From Brevibacillus sp042683565 (GTDB lineage Bacteria; Bacillota; Bacilli; Brevibacillales; Brevibacillaceae), in the NCBI RefSeq assembly GCF_042683565.1, contig NZ_JBHUJW010000034.1, forward strand, positions 124,001-188,000: DNA of 64,000 nt, written 5' to 3'. The translations under genes were made by a program, and so were the position numbers. The first letter of the stretch is position 1. Each line of letters begins with the position of its first letter. Under the pieces are notes generated by a model, which was given only the letters and a program-made list of their open reading frames with translations, searched no databases and had not been told where the DNA came from. Positions 26,288 through 35,124 of this stretch are shown here, one piece after another.

Positions 26288-26503
26288 GTGAGACATATTT
26301 CCAAGCACCAGGAAAATCCCGTCAGTATCCCCGCCATGGGGGTGCAGATGAACCGACAGAAAAGGGGATTTAGAAGATGGAGACGGACAAGCCGTTACGG
26401 TCAGACCGTCATTGGCGTCACCCGCTTCATCGCGGCAAGCGGCAAGGCCTTTTCCCGAACACGTTGCAGAAAAAAAGCAAGAAGCTGCCCGCCTCTTTCT
26501 TAA
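26288..26503 (+). CDS. possible small basic protein, GTG start
   Basis: A 71-codon frame beginning at GTG 26288 after a very strong AAAGGAGGAG (26271-26280). An ATG at 26286 is immediately stopped by TGA. The product would be very basic (RRWRRTSRYG, RKKARSC). It ends inside the ald terminator hairpin, which argues against it. I recognise no family and treat it as doubtful. This 314-base gap otherwise holds only that terminator. Confidence 0.2.
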   Translation: MRHISKHQENPVSIPAMGVQMNRQKRGFRRWRRTSRYGQTVIGVTRFIAASGKAFSRTRCRKKARSCPPLS

Positions 26504-26517
26504 AAGGCGAGCAGCTT
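26470..26517 (-). terminator. intrinsic terminator after ald
   Basis: AAGCTGCTCGCCT and AGGCGGGCAGCTT form a 13-base stem on the minus strand. CTTGC and seven T follow. Confidence 0.8.
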
Positions 26518-26531
26518 ACGATTTGCGTTCC

Positions 26532-27656
26532 TTAGTTTTTCACCAGCAAAATTTCCTCGACAGATGCATACGGCAGGTTGTGCGCGTCCGCAACGGCTTT
26601 GTAGCTGACTTTGCCGTCGATGACGTTTACGCCTTTTGCCAAAGCCTTGTTGTCGCGGATCGCTTGGGCGTAGCCTTTGTTTGCCAGTTGCACCGCATAC
26701 GGTACCGTCACGTTGGTGAGTGCCAGCGTCGAGGTGCGGGCTACGGCGCCAGGCATGTTGGCGACTGCGTAGTGGATCACGCCGTGTTTTTCGTAAGTAG
26801 GGTTGTCGTGAGTGGTGATGCGGTCTACCGTCTCGATGGAACCTCCTTGGTCGATCGCCACGTCAACGATCACGGAGCCAGGTGTCATCTCTTTCACCAT
26901 CGCTTCGGTCACGAGACGCGGAGCACGGGCACCAGGGATCAGGACAGCGCCTACCAGCAGGTCTGCCTTTTTCACCGCGTTTGCGATGTTGAAGGAGTTG
27001 GAGATCAACGTTTGCACGCGGCCTTGGAACAGGTCATCTAGCTGGCGCAGACGATCTGCGTTCACATCGAGGATCGTCACGTTCGCGCCGAGGCCGACCG
27101 CCATTTTCGCCGCGTTCGTCCCTACGATACCGCCGCCGATAATGACGACTTCGCCTTTTGGCACGCCCGGTACGCCGCCGAGCAGCACGCCTTTGCCGCC
27201 GTACGGTTTTTCCAGGAATTGCGCGCCGATTTGTACGGACATGCGGCCCGCTACTTCCGACATCGGCATCAGGAGCGGCAGTGCGCCGTTGTCGAGCTGG
27301 ATCGTTTCATAGGCGATCGCCACCACTTTTTTCTCCATCAGGGCGCGAGTCAGTTCAGGCTCCGGAGCCAGGTGCAGATAGGTGAAAAGAATTTGGCCTT
27401 CGCGGAAGTAATCGTATTCCGCCGGGAGCGGTTCTTTTACTTTCATCACCATTTCGGCTGCCCATGCTTCTGCTGCCGTGTCGACAATTTTCGCACCTTG
27501 TGCAACATAATCTTCATTGGTGAAGCCGCTGCCCAGACCTGCGTTGTTTTCTACGAGGACGCTATGTCCGTTTTGTACGAGTGCTGCCACACCAGCAGGA
27601 GTGATGGCAACGCGGTTTTCGTTGTTTTTTATTTCTTTTGGAATTCCGACGATCAT
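26532..27656 (-). CDS. ald: alanine dehydrogenase
   Basis: Interconverts alanine and pyruvate plus ammonia with NAD. 374 residues. The family start MIVGIPKEIKNNENRVAITP is clear. The catalytic His lies in FTYLHLAPEPEL near 96 and the Lys in MVMKVKEPLPAEY near 75. The NAD turn is IIGGGIVGTNAAKMAVGLG. The ATG at 27656 lies behind AGGAGG. It follows the AdeR-like activator gene, with an inverted repeat and a weak -35 between them, as for activator-dependent expression. Confidence 0.96.
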   Translation of the reverse strand: MIVGIPKEIKNNENRVAITPAGVAALVQNGHSVLVENNAGLGSGFTNEDYVAQGAKIVDTAAEAWAAEMVMKVKEPLPAEYDYFREGQILFTYLHLAPEPELTRALMEKKVVAIAYETIQLDNGALPLLMPMSEVAGRMSVQIGAQFLEKPYGGKGVLLGGVPGVPKGEVVIIGGGIVGTNAAKMAVGLGANVTILDVNADRLRQLDDLFQGRVQTLISNSFNIANAVKKADLLVGAVLIPGARAPRLVTEAMVKEMTPGSVIVDVAIDQGGSIETVDRITTHDNPTYEKHGVIHYAVANMPGAVARTSTLALTNVTVPYAVQLANKGYAQAIRDNKALAKGVNVIDGKVSYKAVADAHNLPYASVEEILLVKN

Positions 27657-27763
27657 GACTGGTAGTCCTCCTTGGAAACGCCGAGTTTGATAAGATTATT
27701 ATCATTTTACCGCGTTTTTCGCGCTCATTTCCTTGGGGATTCCTTTAATCTTTTCGTCCTTCT

Positions 27764-27783
27764 GTTTGTGAATATCCACAAAC
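27764..27783. promoter_or_regulatory. perfect inverted repeat upstream of ald
   Basis: GTTTGTG (27764-27770) and CACAAAC (27777-27783) form a perfect 7-6-7 dyad about 110 bases before ald. It lies right after the stop of the AdeR-like gene. No T-run follows on either strand, so an operator is more likely than a terminator. Confidence 0.45.
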
Positions 27784-27786
27784 GAA

Positions 27787-29022
27787 CTATTGTTCGCCGC
27801 CGAGCTTCGCCATTTTCAGTTCCATATAGAGGGCCGCCCGCTGGTTCATGTTCTCCAGATCGACCCGTATGATCTCCTCGATCCGCCGCAGCCGGTAGCT
27901 CAAGGTGTTGATATGGACGTGCAGCCGCTGTGCCGTGACGTTGACCTTGCCTGCGGCGTCGAGGAACGTCTCCAGCGTCTCCAGCATGGCCGTCTGGTTT
28001 TCCCTGTCGTACTGCCGCAGCTTTTCCACACGTTCGTTGCCGTAGCCTTGCTCCTCCTCCCACTGCTTGACCTGCAGCAGGTAGCGGTAAATGCCCAGTT
28101 CGTGATACCCGTGTATTCCTTCCGTCTCCCGGGGAAACAGCTTTTTCACCTTGACGGCGTGCAAGGCTTCCCTGTAGCTTTTCACAATATCGGTGTACGA
28201 CCTGTACCCAAGGCCGTAGCCAGCAGTGACCTGGCCTTCGCTGACGTGCGCCTCCAGCTTTTCCAGCGAGTCCGCCAAAAACTGTTCCACTTTGCGGATC
28301 AGCACGTCGTCTGCCTCTTTTCTGGCCTCTGCAAGCCCGATCAGCAAAATGATCTGCGAGCCGTCCACGACCCAGTACAGCTTGTCGCGCATCATCAAGG
28401 GATATAAATACTGGTCCAGCCTCGCACCGGACGCCTCGACAATGCAGATGAGGTAGGAGGCGGGAAGCTGCATCTGCAGGCTGTCGGCTTTTTGCCGGAT
28501 GGCGGCTTCTGTCGTGTGATTGCCGAGCAAAAGCTCCCAGAGAAACTCCTTGCGCCGCTGCTCCTCCGCCTTCCGCTTGCCCTGCCGCTGCATGAGCCGC
28601 GACACCGCCGCACGAGCCGCCTGGCGCAATATCTCGTCGTCGTCCGGGGTGATCGGCCGGTTGACCTCCTGCGCCCAAATATACCCGAGCACGTCGTTGT
28701 TGCGCCGGATAGCGATCGCCACCCGTTTGCCCAGACCGACCTCGTCCTTGGCCGGTACATGCACGGGGTCATCCTGGGTCAAAAGCGCCTGAAAAACGCC
28801 GTCCTTCCACAGGCGCGTCAGCACCTTCTCCGGCACCCTCCGCCCCATGATCGTCGACCAGCGCGCCTGGTCCGTACTCTCTCCGTGCGAGCTGTACGCG
28901 ATCAATTTATGGTCAGCATCCTCGATCGTGATCGGATTTTGCAGCAGCTCACCAATCGCGTCTGCCAACTCATCGATATCAGCGTTCTGATACTGTTGAA
29001 AATAATTCGGTTGAAGAGACAC
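27787..29022 (-). CDS. adeR: PucR/CdaR-type transcriptional regulator, probable AdeR (ald activator)
   Basis: 411 residues. The C-terminal PucR helix-turn-helix is clear: LETFLDAAGKVNVTAQRLHVHINTLSYRLRRIEEI, shortened here. The N-terminal 130 residues are GAF-like, and the middle holds a GGDEF-like degenerate segment as in CdaR proteins. B. subtilis AdeR is a PucR-type activator of ald, and this gene directly precedes ald on the same strand. The name therefore rests on family and place, not on residue comparison. Start ATG 29022 is preceded by AGGTGGAATTGTG. Confidence 0.82.
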   Translation of the reverse strand: MSLQPNYFQQYQNADIDELADAIGELLQNPITIEDADHKLIAYSSHGESTDQARWSTIMGRRVPEKVLTRLWKDGVFQALLTQDDPVHVPAKDEVGLGKRVAIAIRRNNDVLGYIWAQEVNRPITPDDDEILRQAARAAVSRLMQRQGKRKAEEQRRKEFLWELLLGNHTTEAAIRQKADSLQMQLPASYLICIVEASGARLDQYLYPLMMRDKLYWVVDGSQIILLIGLAEARKEADDVLIRKVEQFLADSLEKLEAHVSEGQVTAGYGLGYRSYTDIVKSYREALHAVKVKKLFPRETEGIHGYHELGIYRYLLQVKQWEEEQGYGNERVEKLRQYDRENQTAMLETLETFLDAAGKVNVTAQRLHVHINTLSYRLRRIEEIIRVDLENMNQRAALYMELKMAKLGGEQ

Positions 29023-29076
29023 AATTCCACCTCGAATAGGGATAAATAAATGCGGCGGGAATCAGCGAGCCGTCCA

Positions 29077-29622
29077 TCACTTGCCCCTCGCATTCACACA
29101 GAGAAACCGGACCCTCTCCCCTGTGCGGTTCAACCAGTGGCGGGGCGCAGACGAATCCATGTGAATGCTGTCCCCCGGATACAGCTCGTACTCCTCGCCG
29201 CTCAGGAGCAAGGTGAGAACCCCCTCCAGGACATACACAAATTCCTGCCCCCTGTGCACAAACGGCGCGCCCTTCTCGTCATGGGGCTGGAGCGTGACCA
29301 AAGTCGGCTTCATAGCGGGGTTGGAAAGATCGCCGGACAAGTCTTCGTATACGAACGGCGCCGAGTGATCGCGGGCAGGAGCATCGCTTCCCCGGCGCAG
29401 GCTGGCCTTCGTCTGTTCCGATCTGTCCGGGAAAAAGTAGCTCGGGCTGACATCGAGCGCTTCTGAAATTTTTTTCAGGGACTCCAGCGTGATCGACGAT
29501 TTTCCCCGTTCCACCTGGGACAAAAAGCTTATGGACAGTTCCGTTTTTTCAGATATTTGCCTGAGCGTCTTCTTTTGCCCGACACGCAGCGATCTGATCA
29601 GTTTTCCCAAGTCTGTATCCAT
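29077..29622 (-). CDS. XRE-family regulator with C-terminal cupin
   Basis: 181 residues. HTH domain at about 8-62 (IRSLRVGQKKTLRQISEKTE, SISFLSQVERGKSSITL). A cupin domain at about 105-175 has RGQEFVYVLEGVLTLLLSGE and YELYPGDSIHMDSSAPRHWL. This fusion is typical of regulators of amino-acid or polyamine metabolism, such as PuuR-like proteins. The ATG at 29622 follows GAGGTATCGCGG; 46 upstream in-frame codons lack a binding site. The target is not evident; the AdeR-ald genes are its downstream neighbours. Confidence 0.88.
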   Translation of the reverse strand: MDTDLGKLIRSLRVGQKKTLRQISEKTELSISFLSQVERGKSSITLESLKKISEALDVSPSYFFPDRSEQTKASLRRGSDAPARDHSAPFVYEDLSGDLSNPAMKPTLVTLQPHDEKGAPFVHRGQEFVYVLEGVLTLLLSGEEYELYPGDSIHMDSSAPRHWLNRTGERVRFLCVNARGK

Positions 29623-29735
29623 CCGCGATACCTCGAAGTGAGCAGGATAGTTGATACTTCTATCATACCGTTTGCCAGACGATGGCGCAAAGAATTCGCC
29701 TGGGCGACCGCTCCGCTGTTTGCCGGACAGCAGGC

Positions 29736-29773
29736 AAAAAAAGAACCGCCTCTCCTGCACGGGAGCTGGCGGT
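29736..29773 (-). terminator. intrinsic terminator after the response regulator
   Basis: ACCGCC pairs with GGCGGT and the inner CTCC with GGAG. Seven T follow on the minus strand. Confidence 0.8.
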
Positions 29774-29787
29774 CATCATGTTCATCG

Positions 29788-30141
29788 CTACAGAATCCGC
29801 GTGATCGCGTCCAGAATTTGCTCCTTCTGGAACGGCTTGACGACGAAGTCGCGCGCTCCTTTTTTCATCGCCTCGATCACCTTTTGGCGATGGCCGATGG
29901 CGGAGAGAATCAGCACCTTGGCGTTGCCGTCGTAGCCTAAAATTTCTTCCATCGCGTCGATCCCGTGCATCTGCGGCATTGTGAGGTCCATCGTCACAAT
30001 GTCCGGTTTCAGCTGCTTGTATTTTTCAACTGCCTCCAAGCCGTTGCTGGCCTCGCCGCAGATCTCGTGTTGCCCGCTCACCATCTCGGTCAGCATGCGC
30101 CGCATGAAGGCAGCATCGTCTACAATCAACACTCGGGCCAT
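29788..30141 (-). CDS. single-domain response regulator, CheY type
   Basis: 117 residues, one receiver domain and no output domain. Acidic pocket D8-D9, phosphorylation site D52 (VTMDLTMPQMHG), Ser 80 (LILSAIG) and K102 (VVKPF) are all present. CheY has this form, as does Spo0F-type relay protein. The chosen ATG 30141 gives the usual MARVLIVDD start; an ATG at 30165 also has a binding site. It is divergent from the BMP protein-kinase pair, 0.5 kb away, which makes that kinase a possible partner. Confidence 0.9.
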   Translation of the reverse strand: MARVLIVDDAAFMRRMLTEMVSGQHEICGEASNGLEAVEKYKQLKPDIVTMDLTMPQMHGIDAMEEILGYDGNAKVLILSAIGHRQKVIEAMKKGARDFVVKPFQKEQILDAITRIL

Positions 30142-30277
30142 GACGTTCCATTCCCCTCGCTTCATTACAATATCTTCCTTTACTTTTGCAAAAATAAAGG
30201 AACTTGTCCACGAGAGAAAATGACTGTTTTTGTCGAACAGCCAAAAATATCTTAAATTCAAACGTTCCCTACCGTGC

Positions 30278-30487
30278 TCACTCCTGCTTGGGGGAAGCGA
30301 CAAAGCCAATGGGCCTGCCGCTTTCTGCTGCCTGCCCCTCCGCCTGGCCAGACGCCCTTCCAGCCGCCAGCGGGCTATCCGGCTTCGGATGCGGTGTCGT
30401 CTCGCCAATCTCCGGAATTTCCACCTGTCTCACCTCATCCGGGATTTCGGTTTGCGGCATTTCCACCCAGTCCTTTTCCATGTTCAC
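30278..30487 (-). CDS. small acidic hypothetical protein
   Basis: 69 residues from GTG 30487, five bases after AAGGGAG. The first half is acidic with PQTEIPDEVRQVEIPEIGE, and the second half is rich in Ala, Gly and Pro. No signal, no membrane segment, no family I know. It is on the same strand as the response regulator and upstream of it, with no terminator between, so they may share a transcript. Confidence 0.4.
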   Translation of the reverse strand: MNMEKDWVEMPQTEIPDEVRQVEIPEIGETTPHPKPDSPLAAGRASGQAEGQAAESGRPIGFVASPKQE

Positions 30488-30675
30488 GCAGCTCCCTTCC
30501 TTGTCCTGCTTGGTCTTCCTCTATAGGCTGTCCCTCGCCGCACTTTCCATTCCATCCAGCATCTTCCTTTTTCAATCCCCTCTTTTTCCAGGAAGGATTT
30601 TTTCCGATAGTAAGAGAAGATTGTTTATTTACCAATCAAATCGTGTCTTACCTATTTCCATTGGAGGAGTATTCC

Positions 30676-31662
30676 ATGCCTAAGTTTCAGCCATTCCCCT
30701 CCCTGTTTGCCGGTTTGGTCATCGGACTTTTGCTGCTCATTACGAGCCAGTTTCTCGTCAGCCTGACACACTTACGGGATGTAAACGAGCGCGGACATTC
30801 CGCAGACAAGCTGCGGGTCGCCCTGCTGCTCGAAGGGCCGACATACGATCAGGGCTGGAACAGCAGTGCGTTGGAGAGCATGACAGAGCTGCAGAAAAAA
30901 CTCGGGTTCTCGCTGGAGGTCGCAGGCAATCTCAAACCTGAGCAAATACAAGAAACAGCTGCCAAATACGCGAAAAACAACTACGATCTCGTGCTTGGCC
31001 ACGGCGGCATTTTTTCCGCGCCGTTCACCGAGGTGGCACGGTCGTTTCCAAACACCCGTTTCGTCTCCTTCAATGGCGAGGCTCCTTATCCGAATCAGAC
31101 GACAATCCGCTACGACATGAAGCCCGCAGGCCATCTCGTCGGGATGCTGGCGGCCAAAATGTCGCGTACAGGCAAGGTCGGCTACATCGTCGTCGACAAG
31201 CCGCACGAGTACGCCCAGGTCGAGGGTTTCCGCGAAGGTGTCCGCAAGGCGTCGCCGAAAACGACTGTCATCGTCGGCAAAGCGTCCGACTTCAACGACG
31301 TGGCCGGGGCCGTACAGATCACGCGGCAAATGATCGACCAGGGTGTCGATGTGATCTACACGACGGGGGACAGCTTCAATCTGGAAGTCATCACTGAAGC
31401 GCAGCGGGCCAAGGTCTACACGATCGGTTACATTGCCGACCAGCGGTTCATCGCGCCTGATTACGTGCTGGCCTCGATGACCCAGGATTTGCGCCAATGC
31501 TACCGCACAATCATGGAGCAATTCACCGAGAACAGGCTGCCGAGCGGAAAAGTCACGTACGGCCTTGGCGAAGGTGTCAATAAACTAAGTCCCATGGGTC
31601 CGATGGTTCCCCAAAAGATTCGCGAAGAAATCATGCAGGAGTTGAATTTCTTGCTTAAATAA
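30676..31662 (+). CDS. BMP-family (Med-like) membrane-anchored binding protein
   Basis: 328 residues. An N-terminal hydrophobic helix (GLVIGLLLLITSQFLVSL, 12-30) anchors it; there is no lipobox Cys. The rest is a periplasmic-binding fold of the BMP group: VALLLEGPTYDQGWNSSALE, LVLGHGGIFSAPF, MKPAGHLVGMLAAKMS and GVDVIYTTGDSFNLEV. It resembles B. subtilis Med, a positive regulator of comK, more than transport-type nucleoside-binding lipoproteins. No ABC permease is near. The ATG at 30676 follows GGAGGAGTATTCC. A kinase gene follows 25 bases later, so it may present a ligand to it. Confidence 0.8.
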   Translation: MPKFQPFPSLFAGLVIGLLLLITSQFLVSLTHLRDVNERGHSADKLRVALLLEGPTYDQGWNSSALESMTELQKKLGFSLEVAGNLKPEQIQETAAKYAKNNYDLVLGHGGIFSAPFTEVARSFPNTRFVSFNGEAPYPNQTTIRYDMKPAGHLVGMLAAKMSRTGKVGYIVVDKPHEYAQVEGFREGVRKASPKTTVIVGKASDFNDVAGAVQITRQMIDQGVDVIYTTGDSFNLEVITEAQRAKVYTIGYIADQRFIAPDYVLASMTQDLRQCYRTIMEQFTENRLPSGKVTYGLGEGVNKLSPMGPMVPQKIREEIMQELNFLLK

Positions 31663-31687
31663 CCTGTTTCGTATGGAGGATAGTCTC

Positions 31688-33508
31688 ATGTCTTTGTTTT
31701 CCAATATGGGATTCCAGAAAAAAATGATGTTAAGCTACCTGGTGATGATGCTCCTGATCGGCTGTGTGACCAGTCTGTTCAGCTACCAGATGACAAAGGT
31801 CACGTCAGAAGAGATGCATCTGACGCAAAACGTCTTGCCGCAGACCAGCGCCCTGCTGGAGGTCAAGAACCAGATTTACATGAAGACGTTCGCGCTGAAG
31901 ACGTATACGATCACGCGCGACCAGTCCTATCTGGACGATTACTATACCAATCTGATCGACAGCTCGCGTTTCGCGGGGATTCCCCAGACGGAAGAAAGCA
32001 GTGAGCTGTTTTCCATCATCGACTCGATCTCCAAACTGGACTTTGTGTTCCTGAACAAAATCAACCCGCTCCTGAAAGCGGGCAATGTCCCGGCGGTCAG
32101 CTACGTGCTGGCCAACGAGGTGCAGCCGTTGATCGACAAGCTGGAACAGGATCTTTCCTTTTCGTTGAATCAGCTGGAGTACAAGACCAACCAGGAATTC
32201 CAGAGCACGAACGAGAGCATCAAAGTTTCGCTCATCCTGACGTACTCCGTCTCGGTTTCCTCCATCCTGTTCGGGTTGTTCTGCACGTTTTATTTTCGCA
32301 GCCAGCTGCTGCGCCCCATCCAGTCGTTAATGCGGCAAGTGCGGGAAGTGTCGTGCGGGACGTTCGGTCAACAAATCGTCTACAGACAGCAGGACGAATT
32401 TTCCGAGCTGGCAGAAGAATTCAATAAAATGTCCGACAACATCGCCACTCTGTTTGCCCATGACCAGGAGCAGCGGCGCGTGCTGATCGAGGAGCGCAAC
32501 ATGCGGGAGCAAATTCTCAACTCGCTCCCGGTCGGCATCATCACCCGTCCCAGCATTTCCGCCGACGTCCATGTGAACGAGCTGGCACGCAAGCTGGTCA
32601 TGCAGGGCGAAGACGGTTTTCCGGTGGCAAAGGATGCGGCAAATGCCTGGGGAAGCGGGGAAAACGCGTCGTGGTTCGTCAATCGGAAAATGATCCTGCT
32701 GAAGCAGGACAGCACGCCCTTCACCGCATTGGTCTCCTACATTCCGCTGCTCAATCGCCAGCAGGACAACGAGACGGGGTGGATGGTCGCGTTTCTGGAC
32801 ATTACGGAACAGGAACAGGTGCAGGAATACCTCCATCAGTCGGAGAAGCTGGCGATGGTCGGCCAGTTGGCCGCCGGAGCCGCGCACGAAATCCGCAATC
32901 CGCTGACCGTCATCTACGGATTCATCCAGCTCTTGCAGCAGCAGCTGTCTGATAAAGAGAGCAACCATTTTTACATCCCGCTCATCTTGCAGGAAATCGA
33001 ACGGGTCAACCAGATCGTCACCGAGCTGTTGATGCTGTCCAAGCCGTCCATGCCGAACTATCGCGAAGTCAGGCTCGCAGACGTGTTCCACTCGATCCTG
33101 CCGCTGATCAATGCCGAAGCGCTGCTGCACGGAATCGAAATTCTGGACCGCTGCGATCCCGAGACGCGGGTTCACGTCGACGTCGAGCAGCTCAAGCAAA
33201 TCCTTCTCAACCTCATGAAAAACAGCATCGAAGCCATGAAAGAAGGCGGCATTCTCACCATCGAGAGCCGCTTGGACGAACAATCTGTCCACCTGCATGT
33301 GCGCGATACTGGGGAGGGTATCTCACCCGAGTATCTCGTCCGTATTTTTGATCCGTTCTTCTCGCTAAAGGAGGACGGAACGGGACTGGGGCTGCCCATC
33401 ACCCGCCGGATGGTGGAAAACCACGGCGGCGACATCCACGTGAACAGCAAGCTGGGGGAAGGAACAGAGATCATCATCTCCCTGCCGCTTCGTCCCTGCC
33501 TGTCCTAG
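31688..33508 (+). CDS. membrane sensor histidine kinase
   Basis: 606 residues. Membrane segment 1 near 14-34, an extracytoplasmic four-helix-type region to about 180, membrane segment 2 near 180-205, and a HAMP linker (RPIQSLMRQVREVSCGTF, QDEFSELAEEFNKMSDN). A PAS-like region covers about 275-375. The H-box has H400 (GAAHEIRNPLTVIYGF). N-box LLNLMKNSIEAM, G1 VRDTGEGISPEY, G2 DGTGLGLPITRR are intact. The start at 31688 follows GGAGGATAGTCTC. It is cotranscribed with the BMP protein, with no response regulator on its own strand. Its stop overlaps the convergent hydrolase by four bases. Confidence 0.92.
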   Translation: MSLFSNMGFQKKMMLSYLVMMLLIGCVTSLFSYQMTKVTSEEMHLTQNVLPQTSALLEVKNQIYMKTFALKTYTITRDQSYLDDYYTNLIDSSRFAGIPQTEESSELFSIIDSISKLDFVFLNKINPLLKAGNVPAVSYVLANEVQPLIDKLEQDLSFSLNQLEYKTNQEFQSTNESIKVSLILTYSVSVSSILFGLFCTFYFRSQLLRPIQSLMRQVREVSCGTFGQQIVYRQQDEFSELAEEFNKMSDNIATLFAHDQEQRRVLIEERNMREQILNSLPVGIITRPSISADVHVNELARKLVMQGEDGFPVAKDAANAWGSGENASWFVNRKMILLKQDSTPFTALVSYIPLLNRQQDNETGWMVAFLDITEQEQVQEYLHQSEKLAMVGQLAAGAAHEIRNPLTVIYGFIQLLQQQLSDKESNHFYIPLILQEIERVNQIVTELLMLSKPSMPNYREVRLADVFHSILPLINAEALLHGIEILDRCDPETRVHVDVEQLKQILLNLMKNSIEAMKEGGILTIESRLDEQSVHLHVRDTGEGISPEYLVRIFDPFFSLKEDGTGLGLPITRRMVENHGGDIHVNSKLGEGTEIIISLPLRPCLS

Positions 33509-34323
33509 CGCTCTTCGCAGACGGCATTCTCCCTGCTGATACGCTCCTGCCCCCGGGCATCCAGCCAGGCAAACATACGCCGGGTATACGTCGCCATATC
33601 TCTCCCCTGAAACAAGTGGCTGGCCCCTTCCGCCAGCCACATTTCATTCGGCTTGCCTGCCTCGCGCAGCGCCCGCTCCAGCCGCAGGGCATGCTCCACC
33701 CCGACATTTGCATCCTCCGTCCCGTGAATGATCAGGACGGGACAAGCGATTTCCGCCACCCGGTACAAAGGCGTGCGCTCCCTGTACGCTTCCGCCTGCT
33801 TGCGGGGATGGCCCACGATCCGCCGCAGCATCCGGCGCAAATCCACACGTTCCTCGTAGGTCAAAAGCAGATCGCTGACCCCTCCCCAAACGACGGCGGC
33901 CAGCAAGCCTTCGCATTCCATCGCGGCCAGCAGCGCCATGATTCCGCCTCGGGAAAAGCCGAACACGCTGATTCGCTCCCGGTCGACGCCCGGCATCTGC
34001 CGCAGCAGCTCGTAGGCGGCAAACACATCGTGGCGGTCTGCCCCGCCAAACTCGTCCCGTCCCTCTCCGCCTTCGTTGCCGCGGTAATGCGGGGCGAGCA
34101 CGACGTAGCCAAACGCGGCCATCTGGCTGATCCTCTCCGGACTCACCTTGCCGACGCCGCGAATCCCGCCGCGGCAGTACAGCAGGGCTGGCAGCGGCGT
34201 ACCGGACTTTTCGTACGCTTCCGGCAAGGCGAGCGCAGCCTTTACGAGCAGCCCTTCACTGTAGTAGCTCACTGTGTACAACCGGACGCCTGGCACAACA
34301 GACGGCTCCGGAATCTTCATCAT
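33505..34323 (-). CDS. alpha/beta hydrolase, prolyl oligopeptidase-like
   Basis: About 272 residues. Nucleophile elbow GFSRGG, acid in LIIHGTEDANVGVEHA and the histidine in AEGASHLFQG give a full catalytic triad. The N-terminal part has PALLYCRGGIRGVG as a probable oxyanion region. The S9-like fold acts as peptidase or esterase; the substrate is unknown. The start is ATG 34323 or the next ATG at 34320, both behind GGAGGGGAGAGGGCGA; longer in-frame starts lack one. Confidence 0.83.
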   Translation of the reverse strand: MMKIPEPSVVPGVRLYTVSYYSEGLLVKAALALPEAYEKSGTPLPALLYCRGGIRGVGKVSPERISQMAAFGYVVLAPHYRGNEGGEGRDEFGGADRHDVFAAYELLRQMPGVDRERISVFGFSRGGIMALLAAMECEGLLAAVVWGGVSDLLLTYEERVDLRRMLRRIVGHPRKQAEAYRERTPLYRVAEIACPVLIIHGTEDANVGVEHALRLERALREAGKPNEMWLAEGASHLFQGRDMATYTRRMFAWLDARGQERISRENAVCEER

Positions 34324-34489
34324 TCGCCCTCTCCCCTCCTTGGGCACGCTTGCGTCCCCTCCTGTATCGTTCCCTGTCAGATTCCATGCTACGCTCCTGC
34401 CATCTCGTTCATCAAGGAGGAGTGCCGTCTCCCTCATGTTGCAAACTTCTGCCGCCGCCCCGCTCATCGGTTGAAGCCAAATACGTTAA

Positions 34490-34523
34490 AAGAAAAAGGG
34501 CGGGTAGGAAACCCGTCCTTTTT
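34490..34523 (-). terminator. intrinsic terminator after the S1-domain gene
   Basis: GGACGGGT and ACCCGCCC form the stem, followed by TTTTTC on the minus strand. Confidence 0.8.
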
Positions 34524-34546
34524 GCTGTCTTCCGTTATAGCAAGGC

Positions 34547-34960
34547 TTAATAGCCGCGTTTGGCGTTCTTTTTGTTAATGGTCGCAAGGTTCTCTTCGCT
34601 GTGCTTCAACCATTTTTTGAGTTTGTCCTCGAAGGAAGCAGCGGAATCCCGTTTTGCATTCCCTCCGCGGTCGCCTCCACGATATCCACCACCACGGCGC
34701 TCTTCGCGTTCCGGACGCTCAGGCGCTGGGAGTGCGGCGCGAACCGAAAGCGAGATTTTGCCTGCATCATCAATGGAGAGAACTTTTACTTTTACTTGTG
34801 CTCCAACGGTAAAGTGATCATTGATATCTTTTACAAAACCGTTTGCTACTTGGGAAATGTGGACCAGCCCCTGCTCGGTTTCGCTGACTGCTACGAACAT
34901 CCCAAACGGTTTAATCGCTGTCACTTTTCCCTCGATGATGCTTCCCACTTGTACTGCCAT
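34547..34960 (-). CDS. yugI: S1-domain RNA-binding protein, YugI/CvfD type
   Basis: 137 residues. An S1 RNA-binding domain fills 1-72 (VGSIIEGKVTAIKPFGMFVA, then QGLVHISQVANGFVKDI and KISLSVRAA). An RGG-type linker (REERRGGGYRGGDRGGN) follows, then a basic tail, DKLKKWLKHSEENLATINKK. This matches the general stress protein 13 family (YugI), which binds ribosome or RNA. The ATG at 34960 follows AAAGGAGTGCAAACTGA. Confidence 0.88.
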   Translation of the reverse strand: MAVQVGSIIEGKVTAIKPFGMFVAVSETEQGLVHISQVANGFVKDINDHFTVGAQVKVKVLSIDDAGKISLSVRAALPAPERPEREERRGGGYRGGDRGGNAKRDSAASFEDKLKKWLKHSEENLATINKKNAKRGY

Positions 34961-35003
34961 TCAGTTTGCACTCCTTTTATTATTTCCGAAAAATGGTGAG
35001 AAC

Positions 35004-35059
35004 CTCAACCAGAAGCCTCATTCTCCTAGTATAGCAGAGAAATTCAAATACTGAAAAGC
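35004..35059 (-). promoter_or_regulatory. candidate promoter of the S1-domain gene
   Basis: A TATACT at 35033-35028 lies about 70 bases before the start codon. TTTTCA stands 18 bases further upstream. The -10 is good and the -35 weak. Confidence 0.35.
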
Positions 35060-35124
35060 CTATTCTTTCTAGGTTGCACCCAGGAGAAGCGCACTTCTTC
35101 GAGAGTTCTGGTACCCTCTCTCTA

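Noticed and set aside
30274..30675. Upstream extension of the BMP protein to 30274
   Set aside because: The extension is low-complexity and lacks a binding site; GGAGGAG directly precedes ATG 30676.
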